The translations under genes were made by a program, and so were the position numbers. From an uncultured Anaerococcus sp. (GTDB taxonomy: Bacteria; Bacillota; Clostridia; Tissierellales; Peptoniphilaceae), in NCBI RefSeq assembly GCF_943912825.1, contig NZ_CALTUX010000042.1, forward strand, positions 1-14,438: a DNA stretch of 14,438 nt, read 5' to 3'. Positions 8,712-14,438 of the stretch are shown in pieces. Position 1 is the stretch's first letter. Every line of letters starts with the position of its first letter. The notes beneath the pieces are model-generated. The model was not told the DNA's origin, searched no databases, and was given only the letters and a program-made list of their open reading frames with translations.

Positions 8712-10409
8712 ATGAAAGATTTTAAAGAAATTATTGCAAAAAAATTAGAGGGAGAAGATATTGGTTTAAGTTCTGAAGAGATCAAAAACCTTATCGAAAT
8801 TCCACCCCAAGAAAACATGGGAGATTATTCCTTTCCATGCTTCCAACTAGCAAAGACCTTAAGGAAGAACCCAGCCCAAATAGCAGGAGAACTAGTAGAT
8901 TCACTTGTAATAGAGGATTTTGCTGAAATAAAAAATATAGGACCTTATATCAACTTTTTCCTAAATAGGGAAAAATTCCAAAATGAAGTCGTAAATACAA
9001 TCCTAGATAAAAAGGAAGATTTCGGTAAATCTGACATGGGCAAAGGCAAGACTGTAGTTATAGATTTTTCTTCAGTAAATATAGCTAAACCTTTCCACAT
9101 TGGCCATATAAGATCAACTGTTATAGGCGATGCCCTTAGAAATATCCACGAATTTTTAGGTTATAATACAATTGCTACAAATTATATTGGCGACTATGGT
9201 ACCCAATTTGGAACAATGATTGCAGCCTACAAGCTCTGGGGCGATGATGATAAATTAAATGCCCACCCAATCCAAGAGCTTTTAAATCTTTATGTTCGCT
9301 ACAATACAGAAGCAAGCGAAAATGAAGAGATGATGGATGTAGCCCGTAAGGAATTTAAAAAACTAGAAGAAGGCGAAGAGGAAGCGACCAGACTTTGGTC
9401 ATGGTTTAAGGAAATTTCCTTCAAAGAATTTGACAGGGTATATAAGCTTCTAGACATTGACTTTGATAATTACAATGGAGAATCCTACCATTCAGAATTT
9501 ATCCCAGAGGTAATCGAGGAATTAAAGGAGAAAAATCTCCTTGTTGAATCAGATGGGGCACAAATTATAGACCTATCTCAATTTGACCTCCCACCATCAA
9601 TAATAATCAAGTCAAATGGCTCATCTGCCTATGTTACTCGCGATATAGCCACAGCTATAAATAGGAAAAAAGAGTATAACTTTGATGAAAACTTATATAT
9701 AGTAGCCACCCAACAAAACCTACATTTCCAACAACTATTCAAGATTTTAGAGCTAATGGGTTATGACTTTGCCAAAGACTGCAAGCACATCCCATTTGGC
9801 ATGGTAAGCCTAAAAGATCAGACTCTTTCAACCAGAAAGGGCCAGGTTGTATTCTTAGAAGATGTTTTAAATAAGGCGATAGATAAGACCAAAGAAATTA
9901 TAAAGGATAGGGAAGATACAGTGGATGATGTAGAAGAAACTGCAAGAGTAGTTGGCATCGGAGCTGTTAAATTCCAAGAGCTATATAATAACAGGATAAA
10001 GGACTATGTCTTTGATTGGGATGAGGTCTTAAACTTTGATGGCGAAACAGGACCTTATGTTCAATACACCTATGCCAGGGCCAAATCTGTCCTTAGAAAG
10101 GCAGGCCTAAAGGAAGTAGGAAAGCTTGATATAGAAAAAATCACCAGCGATGATGAATTTAGCCTTGCTAAAAAACTTGCAGGATTTGAAGATGTGGTAA
10201 TAAAAGCTAAGGAAAAATACGAACCATCACTAATCACCAGACACCTAACAGATATTGCAAGTAGCTTCAACAAATTCTACAATTCATCTAAGATAATGGT
10301 CGATGATGAAAAATTAAAAGAAGAAAGACTAGCCCTAACCTACGCTACATCAATAGTAATTAAATCAGGTCTAGCAATCTTAGGAATCAAGACTGTGGAG
10401 AAGATGTAA
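8712..10409 (+). CDS. argS: Arginine--tRNA ligase
   Basis: Class I arginyl-tRNA synthetase, cytoplasmic, charging tRNA-Arg with arginine. The 565-residue product has the ArgS N-terminal additional domain (about 1-100, with ENMGDYSFPCFQLAK), then the Rossmann core with the HIGH motif at 129-132 (KPFHIGHIRSTVIGD). LSTRKG at 372-377 replaces KMSKS in the usual ArgS manner. The C-terminal alpha-helical anticodon-binding (DALR) domain includes YVQYTYARAKSVLRKAG and ends ILGIKTVEKM, the typical family finish. ATG 8712 follows AGGAGGA at 8702-8708. The gene is 8 bases after mutS2 and 1 base before the next ORF, with no promoter or T-box of its own visible. It would therefore share the transcript controlled by the pheS T-box unless an internal promoter lies inside mutS2. 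Confidence 0.97.
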   Translation: MKDFKEIIAKKLEGEDIGLSSEEIKNLIEIPPQENMGDYSFPCFQLAKTLRKNPAQIAGELVDSLVIEDFAEIKNIGPYINFFLNREKFQNEVVNTILDKKEDFGKSDMGKGKTVVIDFSSVNIAKPFHIGHIRSTVIGDALRNIHEFLGYNTIATNYIGDYGTQFGTMIAAYKLWGDDDKLNAHPIQELLNLYVRYNTEASENEEMMDVARKEFKKLEEGEEEATRLWSWFKEISFKEFDRVYKLLDIDFDNYNGESYHSEFIPEVIEELKEKNLLVESDGAQIIDLSQFDLPPSIIIKSNGSSAYVTRDIATAINRKKEYNFDENLYIVATQQNLHFQQLFKILELMGYDFAKDCKHIPFGMVSLKDQTLSTRKGQVVFLEDVLNKAIDKTKEIIKDREDTVDDVEETARVVGIGAVKFQELYNNRIKDYVFDWDEVLNFDGETGPYVQYTYARAKSVLRKAGLKEVGKLDIEKITSDDEFSLAKKLAGFEDVVIKAKEKYEPSLITRHLTDIASSFNKFYNSSKIMVDDEKLKEERLALTYATSIVIKSGLAILGIKTVEKM

Positions 10410-10410
10410 G

Positions 10411-11118
10411 ATGGAAAGAATAAAAGACTTCTTCCACACCACAAAAATCGCCTTTAGGGAGACCATCAAAAAGCTTAACAAATCATATTTTGTCTTAATC
10501 TTTGTTATGATATCAACAATTTTTGACAATAATGAGTTTGGCTTTGGACCAGTGGGAAGTACAATCGGCGGGATAATCCACTATTTCATAGGGGTTATCA
10601 TCACATCCTTCATCCTACAAAGTTTGATATCTGTTGTAAAATACGGCAATACAGGCAAAAAGTCTCTGGAAAACTCCATGGGCAATTACTTCATGCCCCT
10701 TATAGAGACCATGTTTTGGATGTATATCTTAGATATTGTAGCAAGCCTTTTGTTAGTGAATTTCCCTGTGAGGGTTAATATTATAGTCAGGATTATAATT
10801 CAAATCCTAACATCAGCCCTTTATGAGGAAATTTATCTAAATAATAGGTATGGCATAGATGCAATTCGTGAATCTATTGTTTTTGTCAAAAATAACATCC
10901 TAAACTACGGCCTCTTTAGCTTGCTATTCATAGGATTGGAATTTATATTGTCAATATATTTAGGCCTTGGTCAAGCTATGAGCACAAATAAAATTTTTGC
11001 CTGCCTAATTATTTCCCTAGTTCACAGCTTCTTTATGTTATTTAGGGGTCATTTGTTTAAATATTTAAATGAACATCCATACAGACAAAGGAAATTCATG
11101 AGAGGTTTTGATGACTAA
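10411..11118 (+). CDS. Predicted integral membrane protein, function unknown
   Basis: I do not recognise this 235-residue protein as a named family. It begins with a short amphipathic, basic N-terminal helix (MERIKDFFHTTKIAFRETIKKL). Five or six hydrophobic segments follow at about residues 25-38, 48-77 (long, perhaps one or two passes), 93-117, 121-137, 165-187 and 194-212. The tail is strongly basic (about 215-235, RGHLFKYLNEHPYRQRKFMRG) and probably cytoplasmic by the positive-inside rule. No transporter, protease or enzyme signature is evident. ATG 10411 starts one base after the argS stop, with GGAG at 10397-10400. It overlaps the following TPR gene by 8 bases, so the two products may act together. 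Translation is continuous and codon use resembles the neighbours, so I consider it a real gene. Confidence 0.8.
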   Translation: MERIKDFFHTTKIAFRETIKKLNKSYFVLIFVMISTIFDNNEFGFGPVGSTIGGIIHYFIGVIITSFILQSLISVVKYGNTGKKSLENSMGNYFMPLIETMFWMYILDIVASLLLVNFPVRVNIIVRIIIQILTSALYEEIYLNNRYGIDAIRESIVFVKNNILNYGLFSLLFIGLEFILSIYLGLGQAMSTNKIFACLIISLVHSFFMLFRGHLFKYLNEHPYRQRKFMRGFDD

Positions 11119-12205
11119 GTTAGATGCATATTTTTATAAATTTCACGACAATTTAGCCTATATAGAACTAAAAGAAGTCGCTAAGCATGAAGATTTATCT
11201 GGCTTATCCCTCCCAATTTATATAGAAGATATGAAAGAGGGAATCAAAAGCGGGGACTTTGCTAATAATATAAATTTAGACCTAGTCTTTGAAGCAATGA
11301 TTATAAATCTAGCAATTGACTTTGATTTTGTCTATAAAGATGCCTATATAAAGGCCTTAAATAATTATATAAAAGACTTAGGAGCCTATGCTACTGATAA
11401 GATTGTAAAGGAAGCAAATCCTAACAAGGCCCTCCTCCTAGCAAGAGGTTTTTACCTTTTAGAAAGAGAAAATAATTTTGCAGCCTATCTCTATGCCAAA
11501 CTCTTGTGGCCTAAGGCCTACGAAGAGGAAAGCGAATATAAGGATGATTTTGTAAGAGGGGCCCTAAGGATTTTGCAAGAGGCAATTGGAAGAGACGAAG
11601 ACTTTGCCATTGGCTTTTATGAACTAGGCAATATCTACGCAAATCTTGGCGAATATATCAAGGCAAGGTCATATTACAAAAACGCCCTTAGGAAAACTGA
11701 AGATGAATTAGCCAAGGAAGAAATAAGAAATAAGATAGAAGCTGTTGATGATAATGCAGAAATAGAGGAAAGTCTCTATTTTATAGGCAAGTCAGATTAT
11801 AGTAAGGCTGTTGATGTCTTATCTAAACTTTTAACTAAGGTAAAAAGAGCCGATGCCTACTATTACCTAGGTGTGGCCTACCAAAATATGGGCTTATATG
11901 AAAATTCAATTATGGCCTTTCAAAATTCCCTAGACTTAAATGCAGATTTTAGAGAACTTTACAATGACTATGCCATAAGCCTATATTTAAATAAGGAAGA
12001 GCTTGAGGCGATAAAAATCATAAAGCAAGGACTTGAAAAATATCCACAAGATCCAAGAATGACCTATAACAAAATTCAAATCAACCTCGTCTTGGGAAAT
12101 TTATCCAAGGCCAAGGAAGACATCGAAGAGCTTTTAACCTACGATGACCTAACGGATGAGATAAAAGAAAATCTATCTATTTTAAAAAACCACTATAAAT
12201 TATAA
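11111..12205 (+). CDS. Tetratricopeptide (TPR) repeat protein
   Basis: A 364-residue soluble protein with no signal peptide, built largely of helical repeats. The C-terminal half has recognisable TPR units: about 165-198 (FAIGFYELGNIYANLGEYIKA), a weaker one at about 219-246, 248-281 (AYYYLGVAYQNMGLYENSI), 282-315 and 316-346. These show the TPR pattern of small residues at the helix packing sites and a closing D/P turn. The N-terminal 160 residues are helical and acidic, with no motif I recognise. TPR arrays bind other proteins, so a scaffold or adaptor role is expected, but the partner cannot be read from the sequence. The preceding membrane protein, with which it overlaps by 8 bases, is the obvious candidate. 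I prefer ATG 11111, which has AGAGG at 11101-11105, over the TTG one codon upstream. It is the last gene of the operon. Confidence 0.85.
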   Translation: MTKLDAYFYKFHDNLAYIELKEVAKHEDLSGLSLPIYIEDMKEGIKSGDFANNINLDLVFEAMIINLAIDFDFVYKDAYIKALNNYIKDLGAYATDKIVKEANPNKALLLARGFYLLERENNFAAYLYAKLLWPKAYEEESEYKDDFVRGALRILQEAIGRDEDFAIGFYELGNIYANLGEYIKARSYYKNALRKTEDELAKEEIRNKIEAVDDNAEIEESLYFIGKSDYSKAVDVLSKLLTKVKRADAYYYLGVAYQNMGLYENSIMAFQNSLDLNADFRELYNDYAISLYLNKEELEAIKIIKQGLEKYPQDPRMTYNKIQINLVLGNLSKAKEDIEELLTYDDLTDEIKENLSILKNHYKL

Positions 12206-12210
12206 AATAA

Positions 12211-12252
12211 AAGCTGGAGCTTGAGAAAATTTGTAAGCTCCAGCTTATTTTT
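12211..12252. terminator. Shared bidirectional terminator between convergent units
   Basis: A perfect 12-bp hairpin (AAGCTGGAGCTT 12211-12222 and AAGCTCCAGCTT 12235-12246, 12-nt loop) has ATTTTTAAT on its + strand 3' side and TTTTATTTTA on its - strand 3' side. It lies between the TPR gene stop (12205) and the convergent fusion-gene stop (12251-12253). It can therefore serve as a Rho-independent terminator for both transcripts. Confidence 0.92.
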
Positions 12253-14035
12253 AATCTTTGATAGTAGTGCCTGAATCGTCAGGATTATTGGTATTTAGGA
12301 TTTTAATAGTAATATTTTTGTTCATAACAGGCCTTATGGCATCTTCTTGGTAGACTCCTGCTCCAGATTTAATAATCTTTTGTAAACCCTTGTAGTCTAG
12401 CTTTTCGATTTTTTGGGCATTCTTATCCTTATTAGGGTCAGCTGTCATTATACCAGATACATCTGTCCAGTTTTCATAAACAGAAGAATCAAGAGCAGCT
12501 GCAAGAATTGATCCGGTATAATCTGATCCTCCCCTCTTGAAAGTTTTAATCTGACCATCCTTACTTCCGTAAAAACCAGGCACAACGACCTTCATCCCAT
12601 CTTTGATAGCGGCCCTTATAGTCTTAAAGGTTCTTTCAATATCGACATCCTCACCATCAAAGAAAATTAAATCCTTAGCGTCGAAAAAGTCATAGCCTAG
12701 AAATTTTGCGAGGATTTTGGCATTTAAGTATTCACCCCTAGATAGGTTGAAGTCACGACTTAAGGAAAAGGCGACCTCGGCAAGACTTTGGTCGATTTCT
12801 TTTTTAAGGGAATCGTCCAAATTTAAATCATCAATAATTTCATAGAAACGGTCCTTAATCTTGTCATTAGTTTTGTATTTAGCTTCTCTTTTTTCATAGA
12901 TTTCCTTATTAAGGTCTTTAATTTTTTCCTCAAGAGCCCTAATTTGTTCGTTAGAATCAGAAATTTTTATCAAAAGATCAGTAACCTTAATATCATAAGG
13001 GTCTCTTTTGCCTGGAGCAGATACCACTATGACATTTCTATCATCCTTCCTATTGATAATATCCTTAACCCTTTCAAATTGACCGGCATCAGATAGGGAA
13101 GAACCACCAAACTTTGATACAGATTTTTCCTCGATGCTCTCAAGCCTGTAAGGAGTATTTTGATAAACCGCATAGTTAATCCAATTTGAGAAAAACAAGG
13201 AAGCTGCAGATTTCCAACTCATATTAATTCTATCAGTACCTTCAAAATAATAATTGACCGGCCTATTAGGATTAAGACCTCTTTCTAAATCCCTTAGGTA
13301 TTCATTATTGAGGGTAGCTTTGTTATATTCAAGATGGCCAAGCGAGAAAATAAACCTATTATCCTTACTTGCCGCAAGGCAGAGCCCAACATCTTCAGAA
13401 GAAGCAAGGACCTCCAAATCATCAATGGCGTCCAAATCTTTAGGGTCAACTCCCTTATATCTAGAATGGGGAACATTAAATAAATCATCAAAGCCATCAA
13501 GAAGCCTTGAATTGCTGTTTTTAATAAAAGGATAAACTCCACAAAGTTTTTCATTAAAAGAAAAGCTATCAACATTATAAAAGTAATTAAGAGCGGCAAG
13601 AGAAGCCCAGCAGATAAAAATAGTAGAATAGACATTTTCTCTGGCATAATCAAAAATTTTAGTAAGCTCATCCCAATATTTAACATCTTTATAGTCAATA
13701 TTTTCAATAGGGGCACCGGTAATAATCATGCCATCATACTTGGTATCCTTAATATCATCATAAGACTTGTAAAGCTTATTGAGCCTATTAAGGTCTGCGT
13801 GTTTGTTTTCATATGTAGTAGTCCTTATAAAATCAACCTCAATTTGAAGGGCGTGGGCTGAAATAAGCTTAAGCAAATCAATCTCAGTTTCTTCCTTATT
13901 AGGCATAAGATTAACAATAGCTATCTTTAGAGGTCTAATATCCTGGCTGCTAGCCCTCATTGGATTGATAGCAAAAATATTTTCTTCTTTTAAAACTTCT
14001 TCTTTAATAAAATCTTCAGATAAAATAACTGGCAT
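12251..14035 (-). CDS. metA: Homoserine O-acyltransferase (MetA) fused to aspartate kinase catalytic domain
   Basis: A 594-residue two-domain cytoplasmic enzyme. Residues 1 to about 301 are a complete MetA-type homoserine O-acyltransferase: IRPLKIAIVNLMPNKEETE, TGAPIENIDYKDVKYW, catalytic Cys142 (FICWASLAALN) and the His234/Glu236 pair (GHLEY). Glu111 sits where E. coli MetA has Gly; in characterised family members Glu goes with acetyl-CoA, so the product is probably O-acetylhomoserine. After a linker of a few residues, 306-594 match an aspartate kinase catalytic domain: KFGGSS at 308-313, VVSAPGKR, RGGSDYTGSILAAALD, and NWTDVSGIMTADP. The protein stops where ACT domains normally begin, so the usual lysine/threonine feedback sites appear missing. 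ATG 14035 has AGGAGGAA at 14038-14045; a TTG at 14071 lies inside the leader terminator and is rejected. A T-box leader precedes the gene. It would catalyse the first step of the aspartate pathway and the first committed methionine step. Confidence 0.93.
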   Translation of the reverse strand: MPVILSEDFIKEEVLKEENIFAINPMRASSQDIRPLKIAIVNLMPNKEETEIDLLKLISAHALQIEVDFIRTTTYENKHADLNRLNKLYKSYDDIKDTKYDGMIITGAPIENIDYKDVKYWDELTKIFDYARENVYSTIFICWASLAALNYFYNVDSFSFNEKLCGVYPFIKNSNSRLLDGFDDLFNVPHSRYKGVDPKDLDAIDDLEVLASSEDVGLCLAASKDNRFIFSLGHLEYNKATLNNEYLRDLERGLNPNRPVNYYFEGTDRINMSWKSAASLFFSNWINYAVYQNTPYRLESIEEKSVSKFGGSSLSDAGQFERVKDIINRKDDRNVIVVSAPGKRDPYDIKVTDLLIKISDSNEQIRALEEKIKDLNKEIYEKREAKYKTNDKIKDRFYEIIDDLNLDDSLKKEIDQSLAEVAFSLSRDFNLSRGEYLNAKILAKFLGYDFFDAKDLIFFDGEDVDIERTFKTIRAAIKDGMKVVVPGFYGSKDGQIKTFKRGGSDYTGSILAAALDSSVYENWTDVSGIMTADPNKDKNAQKIEKLDYKGLQKIIKSGAGVYQEDAIRPVMNKNITIKILNTNNPDDSGTTIKD

Positions 14036-14050
14036 AATTCCTCCTATAAT

Positions 14051-14084
14051 AAAAAAAGAGCCTTCGACCAAAGGACGAAGACTC
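14051..14084 (-). terminator. T-box-controlled terminator before the metA-aspartokinase gene
   Basis: Read on the - strand, GAGTCTTCG pairs with CGAAGGCTC over 9 bp (one G-U pair) around a 9-nt loop, followed by seven T (14057-14051). It ends 15 bases before the start codon. The 5' arm shares bases with the antiterminator helices, so the two folds exclude each other. Confidence 0.9.
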
Positions 14085-14290
14085 GTGTTACCACCTTATT
14101 TTACTATTATCTTGCGATAATAGACTTAGTAGGTATCAAACAATACCATCTGCTGTAAGGGGCATACCCCTAGCTGGCTAAAAATTCACCAACTAACAAA
14201 AAAGACCATCTTCACTTAAAAGGAATCTACTTATTTGACCACAACTAAGCTCTCTTTAATCATCCAAGTAAGCTACTCTTCTTTATATAA
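14051..14290 (-). promoter_or_regulatory. T-box leader, probably methionine-responsive
   Basis: A complete T-box riboswitch on the - strand. The Stem I base pairs AAAGA (14284-14280) with TCTTT (14205-14201). The loop-E AGTA is at 14277-14274, the AGAGAG motif at 14255-14250, and a distal hairpin pairs CTTA with TAAG (14249-14246 and 14233-14230). The specifier region reads GAAGATGG. ATG at 14209-14207 gives methionine, though an offset reading of GAT (Asp) is possible. A hairpin at 14171-14158 and a Stem III hairpin with GCAA tetraloop at 14123-14104 follow. The antiterminator has AAGG/CCTT (14097-14094, 14074-14071), bulge TGGTAAC (14093-14087) and ACGA/TCGT (14086-14083, 14078-14075). The fourth bulge base T would pair with A73, found in tRNA-Met; bacterial tRNA-Asp has G73. 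It should permit expression when tRNA-Met is uncharged. Confidence 0.92.
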
Positions 14291-14321
14291 GCAATATAAA
14301 CTTGTTAATTTACTTAAAATT

Positions 14322-14350
14322 ATGTTACTCTAAGCAAGCTATAAAGTCAA
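14322..14350 (-). promoter_or_regulatory. Promoter for the metA-aspartokinase leader
   Basis: On the - strand, TTGACT (14350-14345; 5 of 6 matches to the -35 consensus) is separated by 17 bases from TAACAT (14327-14322; 4 of 6 matches to the -10). The expected start near 14315 lies about 30 bases before the T-box Stem I, which is a sensible distance. No other good pair is seen before the leader. Confidence 0.6.
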
Positions 14351-14385
14351 TTTGCAAAGAAAATATAAAAAAATACAAAAAATAT

Positions 14386-14414
14386 TTGACAAAGCTAAGA
14401 GTAGGTGTTATAGT
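14386..14414 (+). promoter_or_regulatory. Strong outward-facing promoter at right edge
   Basis: TTGACA (14386-14391, perfect -35) and TATAGT (14409-14414, 5 of 6) are spaced by exactly 17 bases. Upstream, 14357-14385 is an A/T-tract region like an UP element. Transcription would run out of the window from about 14421, divergent from the metA-aspartokinase promoter; the two -35 boxes are 35 bases apart. The gene it drives is not in the window. Confidence 0.72.
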
Positions 14415-14420
14415 TATAAA

Positions 14421-14433
14421 TGTCGATACGACA
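14421..14433. repeat. Short palindrome at the predicted + strand start site
   Basis: TGTCG and CGACA form a perfect 5-bp inverted repeat around ATA. It sits exactly at the expected transcription start of the outward-facing promoter, where a repressor could block initiation. At this length it could also be chance or the beginning of an RNA structure cut by the window edge. I do not recognise it as a known operator. Confidence 0.35.
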
Positions 14434-14438
14434 GGAAC

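Noticed and set aside
12206..12250. Small RNA or attachment site in the convergent intergenic gap
   Set aside because: The gap is fully accounted for by the bidirectional terminator hairpin.
13254..13716. Open frames of 93 (+) and 140 (-) codons inside the fusion gene
   Set aside because: Both lie wholly over the conserved MetA domain in other frames, and their translations are low-complexity with no recognisable motif.
14036..14071. 12-residue N-terminal extension of the fusion protein from a TTG at 14071
   Set aside because: It starts in the loop of the leader terminator and reads through its T run. The ATG at 14035 has a strong ribosome site and gives family residue numbering (Glu111, Cys142).
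14036..14320. SAM or lysine riboswitch ahead of metA-aspartokinase
   Set aside because: These would be natural regulators for such genes. However, the region shows the T-box hallmarks (AGTA, AGAGAG, AAGGTGG, mutually exclusive antiterminator and terminator), which explain it fully.
14420..14438. ATG at 14420 as the start of a gene running off the right edge
   Set aside because: It coincides with the predicted transcription start and has no ribosome site. Six codons are too few to judge.

Overview
The window looks like a chromosomal segment of a low-GC, Gram-positive anaerobe (Bacillota). The base composition is AT-rich, there are strong AGGAGG ribosome sites, tRNA-sensing T-box leaders stand in front of two transcription units, and MutS2 is present with a B. 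subtilis-type four-cysteine PheS. The gene set and the style of the proteins suggest Tissierellia/Peptoniphilaceae (for example Anaerococcus or Peptoniphilus). That placement is an inference from memory, not a search result.

Left and centre (1-12252): a T-box leader ends in an antiterminator/terminator switch at 168-216. Eight tightly packed genes follow on the + strand: pheS, pheT, zapA, a U32-family protein, mutS2, argS, a small membrane protein and a TPR protein. Gaps are 1-9 bases or the genes overlap, and no internal terminator is visible. The run therefore looks like one operon of about 12 kb, closed by a strong hairpin at 12211-12246. Its theme is translation: two aminoacyl-tRNA synthetases, a U32 protein of the type that includes RNA-hydroxylation factors, and MutS2, which acts on stalled ribosomes in some Bacillota. 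A cell-division factor (ZapA) and two unassigned proteins are carried along.

Right (12251-14438): a convergent gene on the - strand encodes an unusual two-domain protein. A complete MetA-type homoserine O-acyltransferase is joined directly to the catalytic part of an aspartate kinase, with no C-terminal ACT regulatory domains. It has its own promoter and a complete T-box leader whose best specifier is AUG, so it is probably induced when tRNA-Met is uncharged. The fusion joins the first step of the aspartate pathway to the first methionine-committed step and puts both under one methionine-sensing switch. The acyl-CoA selectivity residue is Glu111, which predicts an acetyl-CoA-using enzyme.

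At the right edge a near-consensus, AT-tract-preceded promoter points out of the window on the + strand, with a short palindrome at its expected start site. Its gene lies outside the window.
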